Origin: Paludibacter propionicigenes WB4
GTDB taxonomy: Bacteria; Bacteroidota; Bacteroidia; Bacteroidales; Paludibacteraceae
Length of the DNA: 64,000 nucleotides
Reading direction: 5' to 3'
Assembly (NCBI RefSeq): GCF_000183135.1
Contig: NC_014734.1
Span: forward strand, 620,001 to 684,000
Both the position numbers and the translations under genes were made by a program. Numbering within the stretch: the first letter of the stretch is position 1; the number at the start of each line of letters is the position of its first letter. Below, piece after piece: positions 37,750-46,466 of the stretch. The notes beneath the pieces are model-generated. The model ran no database searches. It was not told the DNA's origin and worked only from the letters and a program-made list of their open reading frames with translations.

Positions 37750-38672
37750 TAATTTCTGAGTAGACAATATAAAAATATATAAGCTTGAATCTAATCCAAT
37801 AATTGTATCTGTTTTATTTTCAACAGTTAAACAAAAAGATTTAGTAGCTACTATTTTTGAAGAGGCAAATGTAATTATTTTTATTTAATTATCCAAATAA
37901 TTACGCTAGCTTAAATCATTTTTTTCTAATAATTATTCTCTTTTGTTAGTGAGCTATTTTTGATAACATGGAATAACGTAAATACGATCTCTGCTTATAT
38001 CTGTATTTATTCATTTTCATTTAATATTTAATGCTTTGTTTAAATATGAGTAATTTCAATGATTTTTGATTCTGAAATAATCTGATATAAATGATTGATA
38101 ATATAAGCAATATCTCATCTAATTTTTCATTCAAAATTCTTATTACTTAATCATCTTCAAATATACTTCTACAAAAATTGAATGTTTCAGTACCATAAAA
38201 CTATAGAGTCATGTAAAATAATCTACAGTTGTTCAGGCTGGCTTATATTTTTTTTCGCCTGGCAAGGTTAAAGTATGTCAACAAAAGCACTATAAAGTAC
38301 TAATAAAATATAAATCCTGCCTATATATTTGAATAAATATGCTTTTTAAAAAGCAGGTATTAATGCCTGTTATTAGCTTGCTGTGGTAATTATTACATAG
38401 AATTAAACAAATTACTACACATATATTTATCCTAAATAATCTGTAAACAAATACTAAATCGAGTAAATATCACTTTTTCAGTAATATACTGCATAATAAT
38501 TCTGAATATTCCTTCGTTATATACAAAAAGAAAAGTCAACCTTTTATTAAAATAATTACTACAAGTCCAAAACTAATACTACATTAAGCTGATTGATAGA
38601 AAGTTACGCTTTTGTACGTATATTTGTAATGTCAATCACAGATATAAAATCACTCATTAAAATCATACGAAT

Positions 38673-38768
38673 ATGAAAACTATAAAGATTCAATCATTTG
38701 TAAAAACTGCCTCTATCATTTTTTCAACATATATGTTAGTATTGTTGACCATGGCAATTTTCTTTTAA
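38673..38768 (+). CDS. Possible 31-residue small membrane peptide
   Basis: A short frame in the long intergenic region encodes MKTIKIQSFVKTAS followed by one hydrophobic segment (IIFSTYMLVLLTMAIFF) to the stop. The basic N-terminus and single helix suit a small inner-membrane peptide. A TATATTTG element lies 47 nt upstream, with only a poorly spaced TTG partner. No ribosome binding site is visible, which is normal in this phylum. It could be chance. Confidence 0.35.
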   Translation: MKTIKIQSFVKTASIIFSTYMLVLLTMAIFF

Positions 38769-38894
38769 ATAATAAAAAGGAGTAATATACATTTGTTTTT
38801 TACTGATTAAACTAGATTGTAGATTGCATTCAATCTCATTTATTCATTTCCTTTGATTATAAGTTTAGCTTAACGTAACTTTTTTCTCATTTGG

Positions 38895-38939
38895 CAGAGC
38901 TAAGACCCGTAGAACAAAATTCTATGTGTTTTAGCTCTG
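38895..38939. terminator. Stem-loop downstream of the possible small peptide
   Basis: CAGAGCTAA (38895-38903) pairs exactly with TTAGCTCTG (38931-38939), and an inner TAGAA/TTCTA pair sits in the loop. T-rich sequence follows on the plus strand. It may terminate the small-peptide transcript or be a structured leader. Confidence 0.5.
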
Positions 38940-39194
38940 TTCGTTTATATTATTTTCCTCTAAAATTTATTATTGTTTTTCTGAATGCTTTAGTTTATAT
39001 ACTTTTGTGAGAAAACGTATTATTTCTTTACATGTCCTTAAACAATATTTCTTCTGTGCTGTTAGCAAGAAAGAGGTTTATGAATTAATTTACAGTATAG
39101 AAATTATACAAATTGTTGAATCTGAATGTTTTCTTATTAGCATAAAATACAAATAAGAATGCTAAAGTTACGCTAAACGCAAAGTCTAAAATAT

Positions 39195-40454
39195 ATGTTT
39201 AAACTTTTCAAAAATATTGACCGAAAAAACTACAGACCGGTTTTTGGAGGCTTGGATATTCTAAAATTTATAGGTCCAGGATTACTTGTTACGGTTGGAT
39301 TTATCGATCCGGGAAATTGGGCATCAAATCTAGCTGCCGGAGCGGAGTTTGGGTATGCACTGTTGTGGATGGTGACTCTGTCTACTATCATGCTGATACT
39401 TTTGCAACATAACGTTGCGCACTTAGGTATAGCTACCGGCCTTTGCTTATCGGAGGCTGCTGCTATTTACCTGAAACCCGCATACTCAAAGATATTATTA
39501 TCATCGGCTATGTTGGCTTCTATTTCTACATCTCTAGCCGAAATCCTAGGAGGTGCTATCGCGTTAGAAATGTTATTTAAAATTCCGGTAAAAGCAGGTG
39601 CTTTGCTGGTTACAGTGTTTGTGATTATCATGCTCTATACTAATTCTTATAAAATTATAGAGAAATGGATAATTGCTTTTGTTTCTGTAATTGGATTATC
39701 TTTTCTGTATGAACTCTCATTGGTACACATTGACTGGAATGAAGCTGTTACAGGCTGGGTAACCCCAACATTTCCAAACGGATCTATTTTAATTATAATG
39801 AGTGTGATGGGTGCAGTTGTTATGCCCCATAATCTGTTTTTGCACTCAGAAATTATTCAGAGCCGACAATGGAATATGGAGGATGATAGAATTATAAAGA
39901 AACAACTTCGCTATGAGTTTCTAGATACCTTAGTTTCTATGTTGGTAGGCTGGGCTATAAACAGCGCTATGATTCTGCTGGCAGCTGCAACATTTTTTAA
40001 AACAAGAACCCCGGTTTCAGAACTACAGCAGGCAAATCATTTACTGGTACCTCTTTTGGGAAATAATTCTGCTATTGTTTTCGCCGTTGCACTTCTTTTT
40101 TCCGGTATTGCATCCACAATCACGTCGGGCATGGCGGCAGGTTCCATATTTGCAGGCATGTACAAAGAACCGTATGATATAAAAGATAATCACTCCAGAA
40201 TGGGAGTCGCTATTTCTCTGCTGATTGCTTATGGAATTATTCTGCTCATTACCAATCCATTTCAGGGACTTATAATTTCCCAAATGATTTTAAGTATTCA
40301 GCTTCCATTCACCATATTTTTACAGGTTTATCTTACTTCATCTCAAAAGGTTATGGGAAAGTACAGAAATACGCTATTCTCAAAAATACTACTTTATTCA
40401 TTAGGCGTCATTGTGACATTGTTGAATATTGCTTTGTTCGTAAGTTTGTTTTAA
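39195..40454 (+). CDS. Nramp-family divalent metal transporter
   Basis: 419-residue inner-membrane protein with about 11 hydrophobic segments. The two metal-site motifs are clear: DPGN in GFIDPGNWASNLAAG (helix 1) and MPHN in GAVVMPHNLFLHSEI (helix 6). These identify an Nramp/MntH-type proton-coupled importer of Mn2+ or Fe2+. The usual DPGNF/Y-A-T sequence is DPGNWAS here, a conservative change. The gene follows the long AT-rich gap and probably has its own promoter. Confidence 0.93.
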   Translation: MFKLFKNIDRKNYRPVFGGLDILKFIGPGLLVTVGFIDPGNWASNLAAGAEFGYALLWMVTLSTIMLILLQHNVAHLGIATGLCLSEAAAIYLKPAYSKILLSSAMLASISTSLAEILGGAIALEMLFKIPVKAGALLVTVFVIIMLYTNSYKIIEKWIIAFVSVIGLSFLYELSLVHIDWNEAVTGWVTPTFPNGSILIIMSVMGAVVMPHNLFLHSEIIQSRQWNMEDDRIIKKQLRYEFLDTLVSMLVGWAINSAMILLAAATFFKTRTPVSELQQANHLLVPLLGNNSAIVFAVALLFSGIASTITSGMAAGSIFAGMYKEPYDIKDNHSRMGVAISLLIAYGIILLITNPFQGLIISQMILSIQLPFTIFLQVYLTSSQKVMGKYRNTLFSKILLYSLGVIVTLLNIALFVSLF

Positions 40455-40502
40455 AAGAGTTGTAAAAACACCGAAGAGTAATGAAAGTAGAGATTTATTG
40501 GT

Positions 40503-40510
40503 TATTTTTG
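40503..40510 (+). promoter_or_regulatory. Possible -7 element for queDE
   Basis: TATTTTTG matches TAnnTTTG 39 nt before the queD start. No TTG is found at the proper upstream distance. Confidence 0.4.
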
Positions 40511-40548
40511 TAGAATTGGAATAATTAACGTTTTCTTTTAGAAAAGAT

Positions 40549-40899
40549 ATGTACACTATAAGTAAAGAGTTTCATTTTTCGGCGAGTCATCAATTACACG
40601 GTTTAAAAAATGATCACCCGTGTGGACGGATTCACGGACATAATTATACATTAAAAATATTTCTGAGGGGAGAACCAAACAAAGACGGTTTTGTACAGGA
40701 TTATAATGACTTAAAACCAATTTCGGACTGGGTTAATAATACGCTTGATCACAGACATCTTAACGATGTATTTGATTTTCAGACCTCTGTGGAGAATATG
40801 AGTAAGTATATTTTTGATTTATTCAAACCCGAATTTCCATTGTTGGTGGCTGTCGAAATGAGTGAAACACCTAAAACGAATTGTAGATATGAGGAGTAA
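40549..40899 (+). CDS. queD: 6-carboxy-5,6,7,8-tetrahydropterin synthase
   Basis: Second step of 7-deazaguanine (queuosine) synthesis: dihydroneopterin triphosphate to 6-carboxytetrahydropterin. 116 residues, typical of QueD. Zinc ligands lie in FSASHQL and GRIHGHNY; catalytic residues lie in NDHPCGRIHGH and LDHRHLND, and the C-terminal glutamate in EMSETPKTNC. The end overlaps queE by 11 nt, so the pair is translationally coupled. Confidence 0.95.
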   Translation: MYTISKEFHFSASHQLHGLKNDHPCGRIHGHNYTLKIFLRGEPNKDGFVQDYNDLKPISDWVNNTLDHRHLNDVFDFQTSVENMSKYIFDLFKPEFPLLVAVEMSETPKTNCRYEE

Positions 40900-41518
40900 A
40901 GCTGATGAGATATTACTCAATGTTGTTGAAATTTTTCATTCAATTCAGGGCGAAGGCGCCAACGCGGGTCGTTCGGCTGTATTTGTAAGATTATCGAATT
41001 GTAATAAAAATTGCTGGTATTGCGATACTGATTGGAGTAAAGGTGAGACTATGTCTGTTTCTCAAATACTTGCAGAAGTAAATAAATTCGTTGGTAAAAA
41101 AGATTATCCGAATAATTTAATTATCTGGACTGGTGGAGAGCCTACTTTACAACTAACCGATGAAATTCTATCGCATTTTTCCGAGTATTATAATTGCATA
41201 GAAACAAATGGTACTAATCCTGTCCCATCGCTGATAAAATACATAAGCTGTAGTCCTAAAGTAAAACCGGAAGTGTTACGAAAAAACTTCAAACATGTAA
41301 ATGAGTTTCGATATCCGATTGGTGACGGTGATGTACTTCCCGATATCGCAGAATTACCAGCGGCTGATAATTATATTGTTAGCCCTATCTTTTTAGGCGA
41401 AGCAAAAAAACGATTTGAACAAGTAGATGAAAATGTGAAGTATGCTATTGATTTTGTAAAGAAAAATCCTAGATGGAGGTTGTCACTACAGCTTCATAAA
41501 CTATTAAATATCCCTTAA
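40889..41518 (+). CDS. queE: 7-carboxy-7-deazaguanine synthase (radical SAM)
   Basis: Radical SAM enzyme that forms 7-carboxy-7-deazaguanine from the QueD product. 209 residues from the ATG at 40889, inside the end of queD; a GTG at 40862 is possible but would add unconserved residues. The cluster motif CNKNCWYC fits CxxxCxxC, preceded by FHSIQGEGANAGRSAVFVRLSNC and followed by IIWTGGEPTLQ. The short length is usual for QueE. It ends 5 nt from the convergent maf gene. Confidence 0.95.
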   Translation: MRSKADEILLNVVEIFHSIQGEGANAGRSAVFVRLSNCNKNCWYCDTDWSKGETMSVSQILAEVNKFVGKKDYPNNLIIWTGGEPTLQLTDEILSHFSEYYNCIETNGTNPVPSLIKYISCSPKVKPEVLRKNFKHVNEFRYPIGDGDVLPDIAELPAADNYIVSPIFLGEAKKRFEQVDENVKYAIDFVKKNPRWRLSLQLHKLLNIP

Positions 41519-41523
41519 GCGCT

Positions 41524-42108
41524 CTACTTCTTCCACCGTTTTAGCTCTGCATAAAGGCGTTGAACAGGTAATCCCATTACATTAAAATAAGATCCTTCTA
41601 TATATTCAACCCCGATGTACCCTATCCATTCCTGTACTCCGTATGAACCTGCTTTATCATAAGGACTGAAATTTTGAAGGTAATACTCTATCTCATCGCT
41701 GCTTAATCTGGCGAATCTTACTTCTGAAATTACGTGAAACGTTTTTCGTTTATCCAGTGTGCTGATGCAAACTCCAGTAATAACCTGATGAGTTTTGCCC
41801 GAAAGAGATTTGAGCATGCGTGTAGCATCAGCTTTATCCCGGGGTTTTCCAAATACACGACCCTCGTGCCAAACAATTGTATCGGCAGTTATCAGTAACG
41901 TATTGCTGTTCATAGATTCAGCAAAAGCATCAGCCTTTTTCTCAGCCAGATACATTGGAATGTCAACTCCAACAAGTTGACTGGGGTAAGTTTCTTCTAC
42001 GTCAATGGATTTTACTTCAAAAGGTATATTTAACCCCTGAAGAAGCTCTTTTCTGCGTGGCGATTGAGATCCAAGTATTATTTGAAAATTGGCAAGATTA
42101 GCAAGCAT
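41524..42108 (-). CDS. maf: Maf-family nucleotide pyrophosphatase
   Basis: 194-residue Maf/HAM1-like enzyme that hydrolyses dTTP, UTP or modified nucleotides. The N-terminal signature ILGSQSPRRKELLQGL, the core TADTIVWHEGRVFGKP and YDKAGSYGVQEW are present. The arginine and glutamine pattern of dTTP/UTP-specific YhdE-type members appears satisfied. Queuosine genes converge on it, and the UbiA gene lies 64 nt upstream on the same strand. Confidence 0.94.
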   Translation of the reverse strand: MLANLANFQIILGSQSPRRKELLQGLNIPFEVKSIDVEETYPSQLVGVDIPMYLAEKKADAFAESMNSNTLLITADTIVWHEGRVFGKPRDKADATRMLKSLSGKTHQVITGVCISTLDKRKTFHVISEVRFARLSSDEIEYYLQNFSPYDKAGSYGVQEWIGYIGVEYIEGSYFNVMGLPVQRLYAELKRWKK

Positions 42109-42172
42109 TTATATCAATTTTTGAAATGAGACAATAAAAATAAGAACGATAAAAGGACTTCAACTCTTCTAT

Positions 42173-43159
42173 CTATCGAACAATAAATAAATTAAATAAG
42201 CTGATTCCATGTTGTTTTGCCTGTAAATAATAAAAGACAAAACTATACAAAACTCCTGATAACATGATAAATTTTGATAGGGTAGAGGCCTGATGGAAAT
42301 CTTTCGGAACCTTAGCTACATACACCATATAAGCCAATGCCAAAAAGGGTAAAGCTAAGCCGAAAATAATGTATCGTAGCGTTAATGTTCCTGTGAAGTG
42401 AATAAACATATAATCGACAAGAAAAAGACCAGCTACAGTTATTGCGATAAGTACATAAAGAAATATCTTGGTTTTCTTTAGTCCCCACTTTATTGGCATT
42501 GTCCTGCATTCCATTTCTCTATCACCTTTTTCATCTTCCATATCCTTAATGATTTCACGAATCCAGGTACATAGAAATGAAAAAAGAGCATATCCTCCAA
42601 TCCAACCATAAAATAAACGCGGAATGGGTGTTTCGAAGATTAAGTTTCCATATTCTTTTTGAAGAAATGCAAGTTGAGTAATCCCGACAATCAAAACCGT
42701 AATTCCAACGATGAAAGCCACAACCAGATTTCCGATAATAAATTGTCGCTTATAACTGGCAGAATAAAACCACAATAGCCCAGGGATGACAATAAAAATA
42801 AAAGCCAAAGTGAAGCTTCGTGCAAAATAGGCCAGCACTAAACCACAAATCACACCTACTCCGGTTAGAAGTTGGTGCAATAACATGGCTGTGTGTCTGG
42901 ATATTACATTGCCTACAACCTGTTTGTTTTGTTTGTTGATAGCATCAATTTTTATATCAAAGTAATCGTTCAAGACGTAACCACCGGCAGCAATAAAAAC
43001 CGATGAAACTATAAGCAAACTCAACATTCCTATCTCCATAGATGCATCAAACCCGTAAACCTGCAAAATAGGTATCAGTATAACCTGCCGCATAAGATAC
43101 TGAACCAGTGCTATAAACAGCAGATTAGGAAGCCGGATAAGTTTTAAATAGTTTATCAT
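42173..43159 (-). CDS. UbiA-family prenyltransferase (geranylgeranylglycerol-phosphate type)
   Basis: 328-residue integral membrane prenyltransferase with about nine hydrophobic segments. The first aspartate-rich motif is NDYFDIKIDAINK and the second is DMEDEKGDREME, which bind the prenyl diphosphate through Mg2+. In Bacteroidales this neighbourhood (DUF2520, UbiA, Maf) is recurrent and the enzyme is often annotated as a geranylgeranylglycerol-phosphate geranylgeranyltransferase, with function unproven. A quinone-related role is an alternative. Confidence 0.85.
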   Translation of the reverse strand: MINYLKLIRLPNLLFIALVQYLMRQVILIPILQVYGFDASMEIGMLSLLIVSSVFIAAGGYVLNDYFDIKIDAINKQNKQVVGNVISRHTAMLLHQLLTGVGVICGLVLAYFARSFTLAFIFIVIPGLLWFYSASYKRQFIIGNLVVAFIVGITVLIVGITQLAFLQKEYGNLIFETPIPRLFYGWIGGYALFSFLCTWIREIIKDMEDEKGDREMECRTMPIKWGLKKTKIFLYVLIAITVAGLFLVDYMFIHFTGTLTLRYIIFGLALPFLALAYMVYVAKVPKDFHQASTLSKFIMLSGVLYSFVFYYLQAKQHGISLFNLFIVR

Positions 43160-43209
43160 AAGAGTAAATGAGCAATATAAATTTGCAATTAGTTGTAATA
43201 TGCAGCTAA

Positions 43210-43983
43210 TCAGCTTCGTTTATGTCTTGTATGAATTTCTTTTGATAACAAGCTGTATATCTTACTTATTTCTGGATATTTGTTCAACATGAGAAGATGT
43301 CGGGCAATGGTGGTTTCGTCGAATCTTATAGCAGGTCCTGTTTGTGCATCATAAGGACTCAGCGTTTTTATTTTTTCGGCTGTTTCTGCTATAAGCGGTT
43401 GAATTATTTCAAATTGAATCGCTGAATCGTCAAGTATTTGAGATGCAATATCGTACATATAATTAGTAAAATTGCAGGCAAAAACTGCGGCCAAATGAAG
43501 TTTCTTTCGCTGTTCTGAATTGATTGTATAAATCTTATCCGTCAATAATTTTGCTAAATCAAACAGAACTTGTTCAATCTCGATACTACTTGCTTCAATG
43601 CATATAGGTATCTGAGTAAAATCGACATCTTTCTTTAAAGAAAAAGACTGTAGAGGATAAAAAACGCCATAACTACCTGTAAATCCTTCGAAATCAGTCA
43701 TTGGAATACTTCCGGCGGTGTGTACATGAATTCCGGCGGGAATTCTTTCCATTTTTCGTAAAACACTTTTCAACGCAGAATCTTTCAAAGCATAAATATA
43801 TAAGTCTGCATCGAGATATAAATCTTCCAAATCATCAATATACGTTGTGTTTAGCTTTTTCGCCAAATGTTGCGCATTTTCAGGATTTCTGCTGAAAACC
43901 TGTTTGATAGTAATCCCTTTGGATTGAAGTGCTGAACCCAGATGTGTGGCTACACTTCCTGAACCGATTAATACAATTTCCAT
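43210..43983 (-). CDS. Rossmann-fold DUF2520 protein
   Basis: 257 residues from the ATG at 43983; a TTG three codons upstream is not favoured. The N-terminal NAD(P)-binding loop IVLIGSGSVATHLG starts a Rossmann domain (1-125). The C-terminal DUF2520 helical domain (130-257) contains KLHLAAVFACNFTNYMY and TGPAIRFDETTIARHL, similar to 6-phosphogluconate dehydrogenase-like reductases. The substrate is not known. It lies 50 nt upstream of the UbiA gene on the same strand. Confidence 0.88.
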   Translation of the reverse strand: MEIVLIGSGSVATHLGSALQSKGITIKQVFSRNPENAQHLAKKLNTTYIDDLEDLYLDADLYIYALKDSALKSVLRKMERIPAGIHVHTAGSIPMTDFEGFTGSYGVFYPLQSFSLKKDVDFTQIPICIEASSIEIEQVLFDLAKLLTDKIYTINSEQRKKLHLAAVFACNFTNYMYDIASQILDDSAIQFEIIQPLIAETAEKIKTLSPYDAQTGPAIRFDETTIARHLLMLNKYPEISKIYSLLSKEIHTRHKRS

Positions 43984-44030
43984 AGTACACAATTAGATAG
44001 ATAAATAATTAAGAATACGGGGTTAAGCCG

Positions 44031-44357
44031 TTACTTTTTCTTGCCAAAAACCATTATGGCACCCGCAAGTATAAGCAATACAGGCCAAATAAAATCAGAA
44101 ATATGTTTTGTATAGTGAATAATGTCCGAGAGTCTGAAAAGCAGACCAACTACCAACAGTACAATACCTATATTTTTATTGCTGTGACAAAGCAGAAAAA
44201 TCACCCCCAAAATAAGCGGGTAATTCTTAAAGTCGAAAATGTACGATTCAAATTCGGCCGGAATAATTTGTATTTGTTTAAACAAAAATAAACATCCAAA
44301 TACGAGTAATGAAACTCCCCAGGCCAGTCGGTTATCCTTTTTTATAGACATAGACAT
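44031..44357 (-). CDS. Small four-helix membrane protein, LiaF/DUF5668-like
   Basis: 108 residues with four hydrophobic segments: LAWGVSLLVFGCLFLF, YPLILGVIFLLCH, IGIVLLVVGLLFRL and FIWPVLLILAGAIMVF, ending in GKKK. The pattern of paired helices with FIWPVLLI-A-G resembles the LiaI/LiaF-like transmembrane region (DUF5668), often linked to envelope-stress sensing. It lies between the nitroreductase and DUF2520 genes, all on the minus strand. Confidence 0.7.
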   Translation of the reverse strand: MSMSIKKDNRLAWGVSLLVFGCLFLFKQIQIIPAEFESYIFDFKNYPLILGVIFLLCHSNKNIGIVLLVVGLLFRLSDIIHYTKHISDFIWPVLLILAGAIMVFGKKK

Positions 44358-44370
44358 TTATGGAATAAAG

Positions 44371-44898
44371 TTAGAATTTTTCACTATGAACTTTAGATAT
44401 TACCAGCTTATCTTCATCGTATGGTTTTCTTTCTTCGTCGGGATAGCCGATAGAAATGATACACAATACTGCATAATGCTCAGGTATATTTAATAAACTG
44501 CGAATAAACGATTCTGTTGTGGTAACGTCATCTTTATGTCTGCCGTACACCTGAATCCAACAACTACCCAGTCCTAAATCCTGAGCCTGTAGTTGCAACA
44601 GAATTGCAGCAATAGAGGCATCTTCCATCCACACATCTGTTTTTGTGGTATCGGCTGTAACTATGATTCCAAGCGGCGATCCTGCCAGGAACTGAGACCC
44701 GTGCGGACGACAATCTGCCAGAGTTTTTAGCGTTACATCGTCTTGCACCACAATGAATTCCCACGGATTACTTCGTTTTGAAGAAGGCGACATTAATGCA
44801 GCCTTTGTTATCTGGGATATTTTATCTGCTTCCACCGCTTTGGGTAGATATTTGCGTATACTGCGTCGGTTTTTGAGTAAATCAAAGAAAGAATTCAT
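44371..44898 (-). CDS. Nitroreductase-family flavoprotein
   Basis: 175-residue FMN-dependent oxidoreductase. The N-terminal FMN-binding RRSIRKYLPKAVE, the SPSSKRSNPWEFIVV segment, and the C-terminal region ISIGYPDEERKP are typical of the family. These enzymes reduce nitro compounds, quinones or other acceptors with NAD(P)H; the physiological substrate is unknown. It ends 13 nt before the start of the small LiaF-like gene and probably shares its transcript. Confidence 0.92.
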   Translation of the reverse strand: MNSFFDLLKNRRSIRKYLPKAVEADKISQITKAALMSPSSKRSNPWEFIVVQDDVTLKTLADCRPHGSQFLAGSPLGIIVTADTTKTDVWMEDASIAAILLQLQAQDLGLGSCWIQVYGRHKDDVTTTESFIRSLLNIPEHYAVLCIISIGYPDEERKPYDEDKLVISKVHSEKF

Positions 44899-44923
44899 TG
44901 AAATTTATTTAGTTGTTTAAAAC

Positions 44924-45769
44924 TTATTGTTTAGCATCTTTCTTTACCAGATAGGTGATTATGCTATTGGGTTTCAAAATTCCGGTCAGTCTTTTAAACG
45001 GCAAAGTAACCTCAGTTTGTCCCAGGTAATAAGGCGCTATTTCATACGGATTAAATACATAATTAATTCCTTCATCGGTAATGTAGAAGTTGCCGTTAGG
45101 TTTAATAGAATCAGTCCAATAATCCGTATCTTCTAAATTGAGAATAGGCTCAGCATCCTTTTCATCTTTTACCTCTTTACTTTCTTCTACTATCCGTGCT
45201 TTTATGAGCTTGATAAGTTCTGCTTTATAATTAGCCTTAAATATATCATTTTCAGTGATTAACTTACCTGTCTTCAAATCAAAATTATAGTAGTTTCTTG
45301 TCTCAAGTCCGTGAGCTCCACCCATATATACGTATCTTTCAATACCATATACGTATATTTTTTTATCGCTTAATAAACTAAAGCCTGACAAGGTATGTTC
45401 GTTGTTAAAAGAATATCGGTTGGTACTATCTAATTCTTGCAGTAACGGCTCATTATTTTCTTTGTATTCAGTAAAGATGTTTTTGCTAAATAGCTGAACA
45501 ATAGAATTGTTGGGGTGAGAAATGTATTCTTCTCCAAATAAGTTGGTTATAATAACATTTCGAATTGATTTTAAGACTAGGCTATCAGCAAAAGCAGTTG
45601 GAATTTCGATATCAATATCTACGGTTAAAGCACCTTTGGTAGTGTCCTTAGATAAGAAAAATTTCTTTTTGAACTCTTTATTGTCTGTTTTGATAGTTTT
45701 TTGTGTACATGAGATAAATAGACTTGCAGTCAAGATGCTCAACAATAATAAAATAGATTGCCTTTTCAT
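44924..45769 (-). CDS. Lipoprotein with DUF4163/DUF3298 (RsiV-like) domains
   Basis: 281 residues from the ATG at 45769, with a lipoprotein signal peptide (SLFISC, Cys21). The middle region (SVDIDIEIPTAF-like strands, IVQLFSKNIF) fits DUF4163. The later part (YVYMGGAHGLETRNYYNFDLKTGKLITENDIF and INYVFNPYEIAPYYLGQTEVTLPF) is the characteristic DUF3298/RsiV pattern. In Bacillus RsiV this fold binds lysozyme; here the role is unknown. A promoter match lies 29-61 nt upstream. Confidence 0.88.
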   Translation of the reverse strand: MKRQSILLLLSILTASLFISCTQKTIKTDNKEFKKKFFLSKDTTKGALTVDIDIEIPTAFADSLVLKSIRNVIITNLFGEEYISHPNNSIVQLFSKNIFTEYKENNEPLLQELDSTNRYSFNNEHTLSGFSLLSDKKIYVYGIERYVYMGGAHGLETRNYYNFDLKTGKLITENDIFKANYKAELIKLIKARIVEESKEVKDEKDAEPILNLEDTDYWTDSIKPNGNFYITDEGINYVFNPYEIAPYYLGQTEVTLPFKRLTGILKPNSIITYLVKKDAKQ

Positions 45770-45797
45770 AATCAAATACGTTTTAATAATTACGGAA

Positions 45798-45830
45798 CAA
45801 ATTTACAATATAAAAGCTGATTATTTCAAA
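45798..45830 (-). promoter_or_regulatory. Promoter of the DUF3298 lipoprotein gene
   Basis: On the minus strand TTTG (45827-45830) is followed after 21 bp by TAAATTTG (45798-45805), a full consensus match. Confidence 0.7.
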
Positions 45831-45868
45831 AAAACCAAGATTTTTTTAAAGTCATTCTTAAAAATTAT

Positions 45869-45876
45869 TATCTTTG
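45869..45876 (+). promoter_or_regulatory. -7 element immediately before the metal-efflux locus
   Basis: TATCTTTG matches TAnnTTTG only 9 nt before the first ATG (45886), which implies a very short or absent leader. No TTG is seen at the standard upstream spacing, so an activator may be needed. Confidence 0.45.
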
Positions 45877-45885
45877 CATTCGGAT

Positions 45886-46338
45886 ATGAAAACAAAAGTA
45901 ATAAAATACATCGTTGCTTATTTATCTGCTGCTTATTTTATTATAGGGGGTACGGGGTTTAATGTCGTAAGCTTCTGTTGTCAGACCTGCGAAAAAGAAG
46001 GAATAGAGATAGTTGCCACTGATTCTTGTTTCGCAATTCATCATAATCTACACCAAAAGAATATCGATAAGCAACATCCCGATTTGTATTGTGCAGATAT
46101 TGCGCATCATTTAGATAATTGCCATTTTATACGTCTTAATACTGATACCCCTTCATTTCAATCAATTCACAAGCTACTTTTAAAACAAATTTCTACCGTA
46201 TTTTTGTTCAATAGTTTTCCTCTTTTTTCACCGGATACGTTAGATTTATCCAATCGAACGGTTTTTCCTCTTTCCGATAATCATTTTTCCTTATCCGGAC
46301 GCTCAATCCTTGCGTTTCACGCTACTCTTCTGATTTAA
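45886..46338 (+). CDS. Small exported His/Cys-rich protein ahead of the metal-efflux pump
   Basis: 150-residue protein from the ATG at 45886. One N-terminal hydrophobic segment (about 7-30) acts as signal or anchor. A cluster of metal ligands follows: Cys31, Cys32, Cys35, Cys48, His52, His53, His56, Cys69, His74, His75, Cys79 and His80. The C-terminal half lacks cysteines. Position directly before a heavy-metal RND pump suggests a periplasmic metal-binding or sensing role. It loosely resembles the Bacteroidetes HYC_CC_PP family, but I am not sure. Confidence 0.65.
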   Translation: MKTKVIKYIVAYLSAAYFIIGGTGFNVVSFCCQTCEKEGIEIVATDSCFAIHHNLHQKNIDKQHPDLYCADIAHHLDNCHFIRLNTDTPSFQSIHKLLLKQISTVFLFNSFPLFSPDTLDLSNRTVFPLSDNHFSLSGRSILAFHATLLI

Positions 46339-46466
46339 ATTGCTGAATTTTCGGTTTATATTCTTCTTGTAATTGTATTCAATTATTTGAAGAGCTTTTT
46401 GCATCTCGGTTTTTAGTCTTTCATGACTGAAAACATTCCATTCTACAATTTAAATTGCTGATTATT

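Larger units (their letters stand above)
37711..39194. other. Long AT-rich intergenic region
   Basis: 1484 nt with no long reading frame on either strand. It contains, in order: the motif shared with the second winged-helix gene (37735-37749), adjacent palindromes (38341-38369), a TATATTTG -7-like element (38619-38626), a possible 31-codon membrane peptide (38673-38768), a stem-loop (38895-38939), and a TACTTTTG element (39000-39007). The remainder looks featureless. Confidence 0.6.
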
